Origin: Candidatus Aminicenantota bacterium
GTDB lineage: Bacteria; Acidobacteriota; Aminicenantia; Aminicenantales; Saccharicenantaceae
Direction: 5' to 3'
NCBI GenBank assembly: GCA_016867635.1
Contig: VGJC01000009.1
Location: 1-32,954 of the forward strand
DNA: 32,954 bases
Shown here one piece after another: positions 1-7,916 of the stretch. Position numbers and translations under genes: made by a program. The notes below the pieces were generated by a model that did no database searches, had not been told where the DNA came from, and saw only the letters and a list, made by a program, of their open reading frames with translations. How positions within the stretch are numbered: position 1 is the first letter of the stretch; the number at the start of each line of letters is the position of its first letter.

Positions 1-789
1 CGCGGCCCGGCGCGGGGAGGGCGCTTCCAAGCTGAGGACCTCGGCTAATCGAGCGCGGTCCCGGTCGCCGACGACCTGGACACGGGCCCGGTCCCCGGTC
101 ACACCTCCGGGGACAAGCCAGGTCCGCGCGTCCACGGTGGCCAGCCCCGAGCCGCCCGGCCGATCCAGATCCTCGATCGTTACGGACCGAGCCGGCACGG
201 CGAACAGGTTCAGCAGCCGGCGGACCTTGGCCGTCGGGAAGCCGACGACGTTGTCGAAGTCGCCCTTCATGCGCTCGACGAACGTGTCGCCGATGTCCTG
301 TACGGCGTAGGCCCCGGCCTTGTCCCGGTAATCGTCGCGGTCGAGGTAGCCCTCGATCATCTCCCCGGTGAGGGGCCGGAAGGTCACGTAGGTCAGCTCG
401 TAGCCGGTGAGGAGCCGGTCCTCGCTCTTGCGGAAAACGGCCAGCCCGGTGATGACCCGGTGCCTGCGGCCCGAGAGCGCCTGCAGCATCGCCCGGGCCG
501 AATCCCTGTCGGCGGGTTTGCCGAGGATACGCAGGTTGAGGGCGACGACGGTGTCCGCGCCGATGACGACGGACGAGGGGAAATGATCGCCGCCCTTTTT
601 CGCCTTGAGCACGGCCGCCTCGACGGCGAAACGGACGGGATCGCTTTCGGCCACGGAGGACTCGTCGACGTCGACGGGGAAGACGCGGAACTCGGGGGCC
701 ACCTTGGCCATCAGCTCCCGCCGCCGCGGCGAGGCCGAAGCGAGGACGATGTCGAACGGCGGTTGGCGGTCCATGGTTGCGGCGCCCAT
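1..789 (-). CDS. Maf-type nucleotide pyrophosphatase fused to a TRAM domain (partial, runs off the left edge)
   Basis: Reading leftward from ATG 789, or more likely the internal ATG at 774, one open frame reaches base 1 without a stop. Residues 1 to about 195 carry the Maf signatures: SASPRRRELM near the N-terminus, VVIGADTVV, LGKPADRDSA, KAGAYAVQD and FDNVVGFPTAKVRRLL. Maf proteins hydrolyse non-canonical or modified nucleoside triphosphates and normally end at this point. Here the frame continues into VTIEDLDRPGGSGLATVDA, LVPGGVTGDRARVQVV and RLAEVLSLEAPSPRR, which reads as a TRAM RNA-binding domain as found at the N-terminus of RlmD/TrmA-type RNA m5U methyltransferases. I see no intervening stop or frame change, so this is either a real fusion or an assembly artefact. 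It is the last visible gene of the minus-strand operon, 44 bases after the SDR gene. Neither ATG has a clear Shine-Dalgarno. The Maf call is firm; the methyltransferase part lies outside the window and is inferred. Confidence 0.85.
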   Translation of the reverse strand, partial: MGAATMDRQPPFDIVLASASPRRRELMAKVAPEFRVFPVDVDESSVAESDPVRFAVEAAVLKAKKGGDHFPSSVVIGADTVVALNLRILGKPADRDSARAMLQALSGRRHRVITGLAVFRKSEDRLLTGYELTYVTFRPLTGEMIEGYLDRDDYRDKAGAYAVQDIGDTFVERMKGDFDNVVGFPTAKVRRLLNLFAVPARSVTIEDLDRPGGSGLATVDARTWLVPGGVTGDRARVQVVGDRDRARLAEVLSLEAPSPRRAA

Positions 790-833
790 TTTACACGATT
801 TGGGGCTTCCCGGGCAGGGGACTTGCCTTTCCG

Positions 834-2051
834 TCAAGCCGGGAACAGGCGCGTCCCCCAGCCCGCTTCGACGGCGAACGCCATGCACCGGCGGAACACG
901 TCTTCATTGAACTCCGGGCAGGCCAAGCCCCGCTTTGCGAGGGCCGGCGCGGAATTCCTTATCTCGTACGTCCTCAGGTCCTGCATGTAGGGGCGATAGG
1001 CCTCGAGATGGGAGTCGTAGAGCCGTTCCAGGGCGTTCCTGGGGCGGGTCTCGAAGGCCTCCGCCCCGCAGGCCTCGATGCCCCGGATGCCGAAATATCG
1101 CTCGGCATATCCGACGATGTCCTCGATCCTCTTCGGGCGAGAGTTGGCGATGTGGAAGATGCCGCCGCCAAGGCACTCTTCCCTGAGGGCCATGAAAACT
1201 TCGACACAGTGGTCGATGGGCACGAGGTTGAGGCCGCCCTGGGGGCCGACCTCGATCCGGATGGGCAGGTGAACGCGCCCGTCCGGGTCGGTTCTCACGC
1301 CCATGGCGGCCGCCTTGGCCCCGCCCCGCTCCCGGATGTCCGAGGCATAGATATCCCGGAGCAGGACGGCCGCTTTGACCGGATAGTAGAGCGCGTTGAA
1401 ACGCAGCGTGCGGCCCGTGCGGGAGTCGCCGTAAACGATGGACGGCCGGTAGACGCTGAGCCGGATGCCCTCGCGCCGGCAAATGTCGCGGGCCTGGATC
1501 TCGCCCCGGGCCTTGGTCTCCTCGTAGACGTTGGTGAACGGGCCGGACTCGACCCACTCCTCGCGGCAGAGGCCGTCGCGGGCCCCGGCAACGAACGCCG
1601 TGCTGACATGGTGGAAAAAGGAGCAGGCGCTCCGGGCGGCGAGATCGAGGACGTTCCGGAGCCCGCCGATGTTGGCGGCCTCGACCTCGGGTCGCTTGCG
1701 TTCGGAAAAAGATGTGTCCGAGGCGCAGTGGACGATCTCGTCGACCCGACCCAAGGCGGGAGTCCCGTTCATAGCTTCGACGACCCACCCGGGGTCGAGG
1801 ATGTCACCTTCGGCCACGGTCAGCCGCTCCCGGGCCGCCGGCTCGAGACCGAACCAGTCGGCGAGCCGGCCGACGCGGTCCCGGGCGGGGAGACGCTTGG
1901 AGGAACGGGCCAGGATGGTCACCCGACAGCCGGCCTTCAGGAGCGCCGCGGCGATGTGGCTGCCGAGAAAGCCCGTCCCGCCCGTGATCAGGACCCGGGA
2001 AAGGCCGGCCGCCCGCCTTTCCTGCAGTTCCTCGGCGCCGATCCGCATCAT
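834..2051 (-). CDS. Extended SDR, NAD(P)-dependent reductase of the thioester/acyl-CoA reductase-like group
   Basis: A 405-residue Rossmann oxidoreductase. The N-terminal nucleotide-binding motif TGGTGFLG is at about residues 23-30. The catalytic set is Ser/Thr 150-151 (VSTAFVAG), Tyr176 and Lys180 (NVYEETK), followed by RPSIVYGDSRTGRT, which is typical of extended SDRs related to fatty acyl-CoA reductases and the thioester-reductase domains of NRPS/Lys2 proteins. The substrate cannot be read from sequence; a lipid-linked or acyl thioester substrate is plausible. A GTG at 2072 would overlap the upstream gene. I prefer ATG 2051 or 2048, because AGGGGA lies just upstream. It follows the Fe-S/FAD gene (stop at 2065) by about 13 bases and precedes the Maf gene, so it belongs to one operon with MenG/UbiE. 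Confidence 0.85.
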   Translation of the reverse strand: MMRIGAEELQERRAAGLSRVLITGGTGFLGSHIAAALLKAGCRVTILARSSKRLPARDRVGRLADWFGLEPAARERLTVAEGDILDPGWVVEAMNGTPALGRVDEIVHCASDTSFSERKRPEVEAANIGGLRNVLDLAARSACSFFHHVSTAFVAGARDGLCREEWVESGPFTNVYEETKARGEIQARDICRREGIRLSVYRPSIVYGDSRTGRTLRFNALYYPVKAAVLLRDIYASDIRERGGAKAAAMGVRTDPDGRVHLPIRIEVGPQGGLNLVPIDHCVEVFMALREECLGGGIFHIANSRPKRIEDIVGYAERYFGIRGIEACGAEAFETRPRNALERLYDSHLEAYRPYMQDLRTYEIRNSAPALAKRGLACPEFNEDVFRRCMAFAVEAGWGTRLFPA

Positions 2052-2064
2052 CTTCCCCTGCCCG

Positions 2065-3918
2065 TCACACACGATAGAGGAAACCGTCCTTCCTCGAGCA
2101 CCCTTGGGAGAAGACGTATTTCAGGGACATGACGCCGGGGACCCGCTCAGCGAGCCGGTCGAGCCAGGGGTCGAGCTCCGGCAGGGCCCGGGCGATCTTT
2201 TCCCTTTCGGCCGGGTCGGTGTGGTCGACGTAGTAGTCGTACTCGAGGATGGCCCGCTTGCCGAGGTCCATCGGCGTCAAGAACCCGAAATCGTGATCGA
2301 TGCCGTGGGACCGGGCGACGCCGGCAAAGCCGTCGAGGATCTCGTGGATGACGGCGGGGTTGTCCGGCGGGAGATAGACCAGGAAGGCGAACATGTGCTT
2401 GCGGCGCGACATCCGGGCGCTGACGATGCGGTGCATGTTGAGCCAGACCATGTCGGTCATCTCGGGCCGGCGGTAGAGCTCCCGGTATAAAGGCCTGAGG
2501 GTCTCGGGCACGCAAGAGGAAGCCGTTTCGGGCGAAGGCTGGAGCGCGGCCTCGACGAGCGGCCTCATCTCGGGCCGGCAAAGGAGCTCGTAGGGGCGTT
2601 CTTGGCCCTGATAGCCGCGGACCAGCTCCAGCCACTGAGGCTCGACGAGCTTCGGCAGCCCGAGCATCAAGGTGCGAAGGAGATCGGCATCGATGACCGC
2701 CGGCGACATCTTGCGGACCGCCTCGCGGGCGTGGCTGTCGCCGGTCAAGAAGACCATATAATTCACGCCCAGCGCCTCCGGAAGGGCGGCCTTGAGATCT
2801 TGGGCCAGGGTTTCGTCGGGCGACAGGAAGCCGGCGATGTAGTGGGCCCCGAGGACGGCGACGGCCAGACCGATCCGCCGCTGGCCGAGCTCGCGGGCGA
2901 ACCGGACGGCTTCGTCGAAGCCTTCGAACGGCACCAGGAGGCCCTCCTCGTCGGCGGTCGTCGGGTGGAGCTTGACGAAGGCTTTGGTGCAGATGCCGGG
3001 AGAGGGCGCGACCCGATGTTCGAAGGCGAAATGGTTCGGGGCGGCCTTGTCGTTGAGCCGGAAGACGCGGCCGTCGCGGCCGACGAACTCCATGTCGATG
3101 AAATTGTCGGCCGCGGTCCCGTAGACGTTGGACCAGGTCGAGAAGGTCCCCGTGCAGACGATGTTCCCGCAGACCGTGGCCGCGGGCTCGGCGGCGTTGA
3201 TGCGCAGGCCGTGCCGGAAGGCTTCCTGCTGGAGCTCGAACGACGTGACCCCCGGCTCCGCCGCCGCGCAGAAATTCGGCAGATCGATCTCGATCCCCCG
3301 CATCCGGTTCATGTCCAGAACGATGCCGTCCGTGAAAACGAAGCCGAAGACGCTGCCGCCGTTGCCGCGGACCGCGTAGGGGAGGTCCCTTTCGTTGGCC
3401 AGCCGGACGATCGCGGCAACCTCGTCCCTCGAGCCCGGCAGGACGACATAAAGGGGCAGCTGCGGGCCGGCCAGGGGGAAGGGGTCGTCGGCGTAGGTCC
3501 AGAGGACGGCCGGGTCGTTCGAGGCCCAGTCCCGGCCGACGATGGCCCGCAGCCGGCGCAGGGTTTCGTCCTCGGCCGGCCGTACGATCTCGCCTTTTTC
3601 CCTGCGGTGCTCCTCGACGGCGTCCTTGAGGGCCCGCATGACGGACGTGGGCTGCATCCCGGTCACAAAGTGGCACTGGCCGTCGCAGATGCCGCACAGC
3701 GTGCAGGTGTCGGCGGCGTCCAGGAGCGCCTCGGTGACGGGGACCCGCCCTTCGGCGAGGCCCCGGTAAAGGTCCATCCTTCCCTGGGGATAATAGGTGA
3801 CGAAGTGCTTTTCGGGCCCCGACGGGCAGAGGCCCGTGGCCAGGTAATCGATCTTGCACATCGCATAATGACGGCATTGAGCGGCCGTGGCCGCGGCGCT
3901 ACGATCGATCTTCGGCAT
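2065..3918 (-). CDS. FAD-linked (GlcD/PCMH-type) oxidoreductase with N-terminal [4Fe-4S] segment
   Basis: A 617-residue protein. The N-terminal 85 residues hold Cys15, Cys21 and Cys31 and then a classical C-x2-C-x2-C-x3-C cluster motif (Cys72, 75, 78, 82; CTLCGICDGQC). A PCMH-type FAD-binding domain follows: LYVVLPGSRDEVAAIVRLAN, AVRGNGGSVFG, AAEPGVTSFELQ. The C-terminal half resembles the cap region of D-lactate/glycolate-type oxidases. It probably oxidises a hydroxy-acid or similar substrate and passes electrons through Fe-S to a carrier, possibly quinone given the MenG/UbiE neighbour; this is inference. The start at 3918 is chosen because GAGGAGGT lies 5-6 bases upstream. An upstream extension of the frame to 4137 is only the antiparallel-free shadow of the methyltransferase gene. 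The start overlaps the end of the methyltransferase gene by 20 bases. Confidence 0.83.
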   Translation of the reverse strand: MPKIDRSAAATAAQCRHYAMCKIDYLATGLCPSGPEKHFVTYYPQGRMDLYRGLAEGRVPVTEALLDAADTCTLCGICDGQCHFVTGMQPTSVMRALKDAVEEHRREKGEIVRPAEDETLRRLRAIVGRDWASNDPAVLWTYADDPFPLAGPQLPLYVVLPGSRDEVAAIVRLANERDLPYAVRGNGGSVFGFVFTDGIVLDMNRMRGIEIDLPNFCAAAEPGVTSFELQQEAFRHGLRINAAEPAATVCGNIVCTGTFSTWSNVYGTAADNFIDMEFVGRDGRVFRLNDKAAPNHFAFEHRVAPSPGICTKAFVKLHPTTADEEGLLVPFEGFDEAVRFARELGQRRIGLAVAVLGAHYIAGFLSPDETLAQDLKAALPEALGVNYMVFLTGDSHAREAVRKMSPAVIDADLLRTLMLGLPKLVEPQWLELVRGYQGQERPYELLCRPEMRPLVEAALQPSPETASSCVPETLRPLYRELYRRPEMTDMVWLNMHRIVSARMSRRKHMFAFLVYLPPDNPAVIHEILDGFAGVARSHGIDHDFGFLTPMDLGKRAILEYDYYVDHTDPAEREKIARALPELDPWLDRLAERVPGVMSLKYVFSQGCSRKDGFLYRV

Positions 3919-4681
3919 CAGAGACCTCCTCGGGCTTGCGCCCGAAATAGATGACGGCGATCCCGAAAGTCCGTGGATGGACGGCGATATCGATGAATCC
4001 GGCCCCGGCCAGGCGCTGGGCCAGGGCGGCCGGCGGGTCGAAAACGCGGATGGATTCGGCCAGATAGCGGAACGGCCCGTCCGTCCCGGTGATGATCCGG
4101 GCGGCCCGCGGCATGAGCCGGAAAGAATAGAGATCATAGAGCGAACGCTGCCAGCGGCGCCGCGGCAGGGAGAATTCGAGGGCCGCCAGCCGCCCGCCGG
4201 GCTTCAGGACCCGGCGTATCTCCCGGAGACCCCGGTCTAGGTGGACGAGGTTCCTCAGCCCGAAGCCGACGGTGGCGGCGTTGAATGTGGAACCGGCGTA
4301 CGGCAGCTCTTCGGCGTCGCCTTGGACGAAGGCCGTGCGTCCGCCGACGCCGGCGCGCGCGAGCTTTTCGCGGCCGGCGTCCATCATGGGCCGGTTGAAA
4401 TCGCAGACGACAGCATGCCCGGAAACCCCGACGCGACGGGCCGCGAGAAGGGCCAGGTCGGCCGTGCCCCCGCAGACGTCCAGGACGGCCTCTCCCGGCG
4501 CCAACCGCAGAAGACGGATGACCGCGCGCTTCCAAAGGAAATGGAGTCCGAAGCTCAGCAGGGCGTCGGCCCGGTCGTAGCTCCGGGCGATGGGCGTGAA
4601 CTGGTCGTGGACGAGCTTTTTTTTCTCTTCAGACCCGACCGTCCTGTAGCCGAAGTTGACCTTTTCCGGCGGCGCTTGCAT
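3899..4681 (-). CDS. ubiE: Demethylmenaquinone/ubiquinone C-methyltransferase (MenG/UbiE family)
   Basis: A 260-residue class I SAM methyltransferase. It shows the family N-terminus (FGYRTV..EEKKKLV, then F..IARSYDRADALLSFGLHFLWKR), the SAM-binding motif VLDVCGGTADLALLAA, and NRPMM, GDAEELPY, TVGFGLRNL, IRRVLKPGG and LEFSLP in the usual order. The reaction is C-methylation of a demethylated quinone precursor, at the cytoplasmic membrane face. Because other quinone genes are absent, mena- versus ubiquinone cannot be decided. A TTG at 4699 would extend the frame by 6 residues. That codon lies at the predicted transcription start of a TTCGCA-N17-TATATT promoter, so ATG 4681 is preferred. It is the first gene of the operon, and its 3' end overlaps the Fe-S/FAD gene. 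Confidence 0.9.
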   Translation of the reverse strand: MQAPPEKVNFGYRTVGSEEKKKLVHDQFTPIARSYDRADALLSFGLHFLWKRAVIRLLRLAPGEAVLDVCGGTADLALLAARRVGVSGHAVVCDFNRPMMDAGREKLARAGVGGRTAFVQGDAEELPYAGSTFNAATVGFGLRNLVHLDRGLREIRRVLKPGGRLAALEFSLPRRRWQRSLYDLYSFRLMPRAARIITGTDGPFRYLAESIRVFDPPAALAQRLAGAGFIDIAVHPRTFGIAVIYFGRKPEEVSDAEDRS

Positions 4682-4707
4682 GTTCCTGGTGAATTTCAAT
4701 GACCATC

Positions 4708-4736
4708 AATATAACAGATGCCGCCCCGGATGCGAA
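4708..4736 (-). promoter_or_regulatory. Sigma-70-type promoter for the ubiE operon
   Basis: On the minus strand, TTCGCA (4736-4731) and TATATT (4713-4708) are separated by 17 bases. The predicted start is near 4701, giving a leader of about 20 bases before ATG 4681. The promoter is divergent from the ROK kinase promoter. Confidence 0.55.
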
Positions 4737-4778
4737 TCCCTCGTGGAATCCGGGCGGAGTCTGCCGCCGGTCGTCCAG

Positions 4779-4808
4779 TTGCCTTCCGCCGGCCGTCTCG
4801 CTTAGAAT
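4779..4808 (+). promoter_or_regulatory. Putative promoter abutting the ROK kinase start
   Basis: TTGCCT (4779-4784) and TAGAAT (4803-4808) are 18 bases apart. The -10 ends only 9 bases before ATG 4818, so the transcript would be leaderless or nearly so. No Shine-Dalgarno lies between the two. Confidence 0.45.
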
Positions 4809-4817
4809 GGCCGTGGA

Positions 4818-5741
4818 ATGACAAGGATCGAACGTTACGCCGTCGGTGTCGACCTCGGCGGGACCAAGGTCGAGGCCTGCCTGGTCGACGAGACGCGGTC
4901 CGTCCTGGCCCGCAAGCGCCGGCCATCCGAGCCGGACAAGGGCCGGGAGCGGGTCGTCGCCAACATCCTGGAGCTCGTCGACGAGACGGCGGGCGCCGCC
5001 CGCATCGAGGCCGTCGGCATGGGCACTCCCGGCACCTATCACCCGGCCGACGACATCATGTACGGCGCCCCGCACACGCCGCTCTACGAAGAGCCGGGGC
5101 TCGTCGGCCTCCTGCGGTCCAAGCTCGATGTCCCCGTCATCGTCGAGAACGACGCCAACTGCCTGGCCCTGGCCGAGTTCTTCGCCCAGTGCCATGGGAC
5201 GTACGGCACGGTCATGGCCGTCATCCTGGGAACGGGTATGGGCTCAGGGCTCATTCTCGACAACCGCCTCTACCGCGGCCCGCACGGCAATGCCGGGGAG
5301 ATCGGCCACATGACCGTCGACATCGACGGCCGCCTCTGCGAATGCGGGAGACGAGGCTGCGGCGAAGCCTACCTCTCGGGACCGAGTCTATCGCGTCGCT
5401 ATGCCGAGCTCACGGGGATCTCGATCCCTCCCGACAGGGTCTTCGAGGAATACAAGGCCGGGGACCGGCACGCGCGGAGGGTCTTCGAAGAGTCCTTCCG
5501 GATCATGGGCGAGCTGTTCGCCGACTGCGTCAACGTTCTCGATCTCGAGGCCATCGTCCTCGGCGGCGGCGTGTCGAATATCCCTTTATGGTACGACCAT
5601 GTCCCGCCGGTCATGCTGAAGTCCCTGTTCGGCACCCCCGGGCGTAAGGTCCCCCTCCTCAAGGCCGTCCTGGGCGATTCGGCGGGAGTCCTCGGCGCCG
5701 CCTACCTCGCTCTCCGCGAAATGGGCCTCTTGGAGTTTTAG
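4818..5741 (+). CDS. ROK-family sugar kinase (glucokinase-like)
   Basis: A 307-residue ROK protein of normal family length. The ATP phosphate-binding loop is VDLGGTKVEA (residues 11-20). The catalytic Asp is in VENDANCLA (Asp112). The sugar-binding segment is HGNAGEIGHMTVD with His164, and the zinc-binding CECGRRGCGE motif spans about residues 174-183. LGGGVSN follows in the C-terminal lobe. This combination indicates ATP-dependent phosphorylation of a hexose in the cytoplasm, with glucose or N-acetylmannosamine/glucosamine as family substrates. No DNA-binding HTH is present, so it is a kinase rather than a ROK repressor. It stands alone on the plus strand and converges on the CBS gene with 4 bases between stop codons. 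The specific substrate is unknown. Confidence 0.9.
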   Translation: MTRIERYAVGVDLGGTKVEACLVDETRSVLARKRRPSEPDKGRERVVANILELVDETAGAARIEAVGMGTPGTYHPADDIMYGAPHTPLYEEPGLVGLLRSKLDVPVIVENDANCLALAEFFAQCHGTYGTVMAVILGTGMGSGLILDNRLYRGPHGNAGEIGHMTVDIDGRLCECGRRGCGEAYLSGPSLSRRYAELTGISIPPDRVFEEYKAGDRHARRVFEESFRIMGELFADCVNVLDLEAIVLGGGVSNIPLWYDHVPPVMLKSLFGTPGRKVPLLKAVLGDSAGVLGAAYLALREMGLLEF

Positions 5742-5745
5742 GGCC

Positions 5746-6183
5746 TTATTGGTACTTCCCCATGATGTAATTCTCGAGGTTCTCGATCTTGACCTTCTGC
5801 TCGGTCATGACGGCCTTGACGACGTCGCCGATGGAGATGACCCCGGCCAGCTTGCCCTCGGTGCGGACGGGCAGGTGGCGGATGCGCTTGTCCGTCATCA
5901 GGGCCATGCACTCCTCGGCCGCCGTGTCGAGGCGCACTCCGTAGACCTCGGTGGTCATGATGTCGCGGACGGGCGTGTCCTGGGATTGCAGGCCCTTCAG
6001 AATGACCTTCCGGGCGTAGTCGCGCTCGGAGATGATGCCCACGATCTCGTCGTTCTCGACGACGACCAGGGCGCCGACCCGCTTCGCGGCCATCAGCTTC
6101 AAGGCCTCGAGGACCTTGGCCCCGGGCGAGATCGTCCAGGCCGTGTGCCCCTTCTGATCCAGGATCTCTTTGACGGTCATCAT
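5746..6183 (-). CDS. CBS-domain pair protein
   Basis: A 145-residue stand-alone Bateman module. The first CBS domain is residues 1 to about 65 (VKEILDQKG.., LKLMAAKRVGALVVVEND, VGIISERDYARKVI) and the second about 70-135 (VRDIMTTEVYGV, ECMALMTDKRIRHLPVR, LAGVISIGDVVKAVM). Such proteins bind adenine nucleotides and act as cytoplasmic sensors or regulators; the partner is not evident. The start ATG 6183 has GGGAGGG about 7 bases upstream. A near-consensus promoter lies at 6303-6275 on the same strand, so it is transcribed independently of the malic enzyme gene behind it. Confidence 0.9.
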   Translation of the reverse strand: MMTVKEILDQKGHTAWTISPGAKVLEALKLMAAKRVGALVVVENDEIVGIISERDYARKVILKGLQSQDTPVRDIMTTEVYGVRLDTAAEECMALMTDKRIRHLPVRTEGKLAGVISIGDVVKAVMTEQKVKIENLENYIMGKYQ

Positions 6184-6214
6184 GGTTGTCCCTCCCGACC
6201 ATCGGCGTTCATGA

Positions 6215-6252
6215 CATCATGGATAGATGATGACGTCCGGGGGCCGGCCCCC
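6215..6252. repeat. Two short inverted repeats in the CBS gene leader
   Basis: CATCAT (6215-6220) and ATGATG (6227-6232) flank a 6-base loop. GGGGGCCGGCCCCC (6239-6252) is a perfect 14-base palindrome. Both fall in the predicted 5' leader of the CBS gene and could fold in the RNA or serve as a protein site. No U-run follows on the minus strand. Confidence 0.4.
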
Positions 6253-6274
6253 GTTTCCCTTATCTTGTGATTGA

Positions 6275-6303
6275 TTTATAGCGGATGCCGCCGGGGATGT
6301 CAA
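6275..6303 (-). promoter_or_regulatory. Sigma-70 promoter for the CBS-domain gene
   Basis: On the minus strand, TTGACA (6303-6298) and TATAAA (6280-6275) are separated by exactly 17 bases. It lies between the end of the malic enzyme gene and the CBS gene and leaves a leader of about 85 bases containing two short inverted repeats (6239-6252 and 6215-6232). Confidence 0.75.
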
Positions 6304-6340
6304 CCCGGGCCATCGCCGTGTCGAGGGCCAAGCGCCCCGG

Positions 6341-7687
6341 TCAGTCGAAATAGCCCGTCAGGTCGTCCCGGTTGAGGCCCTGTTCGAGGGCCACTCGGGC
6401 CACGGCCCGGGCCACGGACTTGTGGAGGGCCTTGTCGAGCGGGTTGGGGACGATCTCGCCGGGCGGGGCGAAGGCGGCGATGGCCTCGGCCGCGGCGGCG
6501 AGCATCTCGCGGGTGATCCTGGGCACGTCGGCGTCGACCGCGCCGCGGAAAATGCCGGGGAAGCCGAGGACGTTGTTGACCGACTTCCCGTCGGCGGCGA
6601 AGGCCGCGCCGGCTTTGAGGGCCTCCTCGGGCTCGATCTCGGGATTGGGGTTGGACAGGGCCAGGACGACCTGGCCCTTGCGGACCATATCCTTCTTGAT
6701 CAGCCCGGGCACACCCGTCGTGGCGATGACGACGTCGCTGCCGGCCATGATCGACTTGAGGTCGGACGGGACGCCGCCCGCGGCCTTGAGCCGGTCGAGG
6801 GCGCCCGGGGCGATGTCGGCCCCGGACACGGGGTTCTGGAACCGGAACATCAGCATTTTGGCCAGGGCCAGCCCCGCCGCGCCGAGCCCGATGACCCCCA
6901 TCCGGCAGCGGCCGAGGTCGACGCCGACCACCTTGGCCGCGTTGATCAGGGTGGCCGTGACGACGCAGGCTGTGCCGTGCTGGTCGTCGTGCATGACGGG
7001 GACGTCGACCCGGGCCTGGATGCGCTCCTCGATCTCGAAGCAGCGAGGCGCCGAGATGTCCTCGAGCTGGATGGCGGCGAAGGTCGGGGCCATGTGGACG
7101 ACCGTGTCGACGATCTCGTCCGGGTCCTTGGTGTCGAGGAGGATGGGCATGCCCGAAAGACCGGTCAGCGTTTCGAGCAGGCTGGCCTTGCCTTCCATGA
7201 CGGGCATCGCGGCCTTGGGGCCGATGTCGCCGAGACCGAGCACGGCTGTGCCGTCGGTGACGATGGCCACGAGGTGCCGGATGGAGGTGAAACGGCGGGC
7301 CAGGGCCGGGTCGTCCTTGATCTTCAAGCAGACCTCGGCGACGCCGGGCGTGTAGACCCGCCGCAGAGTGGACAGGTTGGAGATGTCGTAGCGGCTGCGG
7401 ATGGCGATCTTGCCTCCCTGGTGCATTTCGAGGACCTCGTCGCGGACCTCGAGAAGCGCGGCTTCCGAGTAGGCCTCGACGGCCTGGATGAGGCGGGTGA
7501 GGTGGGCCGGGTCGTCGGCCCAGATGTTGATGTCGCGGTCGACGGCCGACCCGCCCATGTGGATGGTTCGGATCTCGCCGATGAGGCCGCCGTGGTCGCC
7601 GATGGCCGAAAGCAGCCGGCCGAGTGCCCCGGGTTTCTGCTGCAGCCGGCAACGGAATGTCCGCTGGATCTTGCCGTCCCACCACAT
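6341..7687 (-). CDS. NAD(P)-dependent malic enzyme with N-terminal ACT domain
   Basis: A 448-residue oxidative malate decarboxylase (malate to pyruvate plus CO2). Residues 1 to about 80 form an ACT-like domain (RCRLQQKPGALGRLLSAIG, GEIRTIHMG) that probably binds an effector. The catalytic part has YTPGVAEVC, TDGTAVLGLGDIGPKAAMPV, FAAIQLEDISAP, MHDDQHGTA and the dinucleotide-binding GVIGLGAAGLALAKM. NPNPEI and PNPLDKALH occur further on. The length matches short bacterial malic enzymes plus ACT. The start ATG 7687 has AAGGAGAT five bases upstream and its own promoter at 7757-7729. Its 3' end is about 40 bases before the CBS-gene promoter. Confidence 0.93.
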   Translation of the reverse strand: MWWDGKIQRTFRCRLQQKPGALGRLLSAIGDHGGLIGEIRTIHMGGSAVDRDINIWADDPAHLTRLIQAVEAYSEAALLEVRDEVLEMHQGGKIAIRSRYDISNLSTLRRVYTPGVAEVCLKIKDDPALARRFTSIRHLVAIVTDGTAVLGLGDIGPKAAMPVMEGKASLLETLTGLSGMPILLDTKDPDEIVDTVVHMAPTFAAIQLEDISAPRCFEIEERIQARVDVPVMHDDQHGTACVVTATLINAAKVVGVDLGRCRMGVIGLGAAGLALAKMLMFRFQNPVSGADIAPGALDRLKAAGGVPSDLKSIMAGSDVVIATTGVPGLIKKDMVRKGQVVLALSNPNPEIEPEEALKAGAAFAADGKSVNNVLGFPGIFRGAVDADVPRITREMLAAAAEAIAAFAPPGEIVPNPLDKALHKSVARAVARVALEQGLNRDDLTGYFD

Positions 7688-7728
7688 GATCTATCTCCTT
7701 GTCTCCGAGAGCCGATATGCTCCGCCCC

Positions 7729-7757
7729 ATTATAACGTTGTCGCTCCGGCCGGGCAA
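7729..7757 (-). promoter_or_regulatory. Sigma-70 promoter for the malic enzyme gene
   Basis: On the minus strand, TTGCCC (7757-7752) and a perfect TATAAT (7734-7729) are 17 bases apart. The leader is about 35 bases and contains AAGGAGAT before ATG 7687. Confidence 0.65.
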
Positions 7758-7880
7758 ACCCGCCTTAAGTTCATCGGCTGCCGCCAGGGGACCTGCGTCA
7801 TCGCCGGCAACCGCTATCTGTCCATCCTCTACTGGGCCGTCCTCGGCGGCCTGGCCGCCAACATCATTGCCAAGCTCTAG
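7737..7880 (+). pseudogene. Possible C-terminal remnant of a small membrane protein
   Basis: A plus-strand frame ending at TAG 7880 encodes about 47 residues after the promoter region. These include FIGCRQGTCVIAG followed by a hydrophobic stretch, YLSILYWAVLGGLAANIIA, that could span the membrane. No ATG or Shine-Dalgarno fits this segment: the frame upstream runs antisense into the malic enzyme gene. It may be a decayed gene end or chance. This roughly 190-base gap between the malic enzyme start and the trmJ-like gene otherwise shows only promoters. Confidence 0.2.
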
Positions 7881-7916
7881 AGCTCAGTCTATGAGCAGAA
7901 AGGCGTAGCGGTTCAT

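Noticed and set aside
3919-4137. N-terminal extension of the Fe-S/FAD protein upstream of 3918
   Set aside because: It reads as Ser/Pro/Gly-rich out-of-frame text within the methyltransferase gene, and a strong ribosome site precedes ATG 3918.
6239-6252. GGGGGCCGGCCCCC as a terminator
   Set aside because: It lies downstream of the CBS-gene promoter on the same strand and has no U-run in that direction. The T-richer side faces a strand with no gene to terminate.
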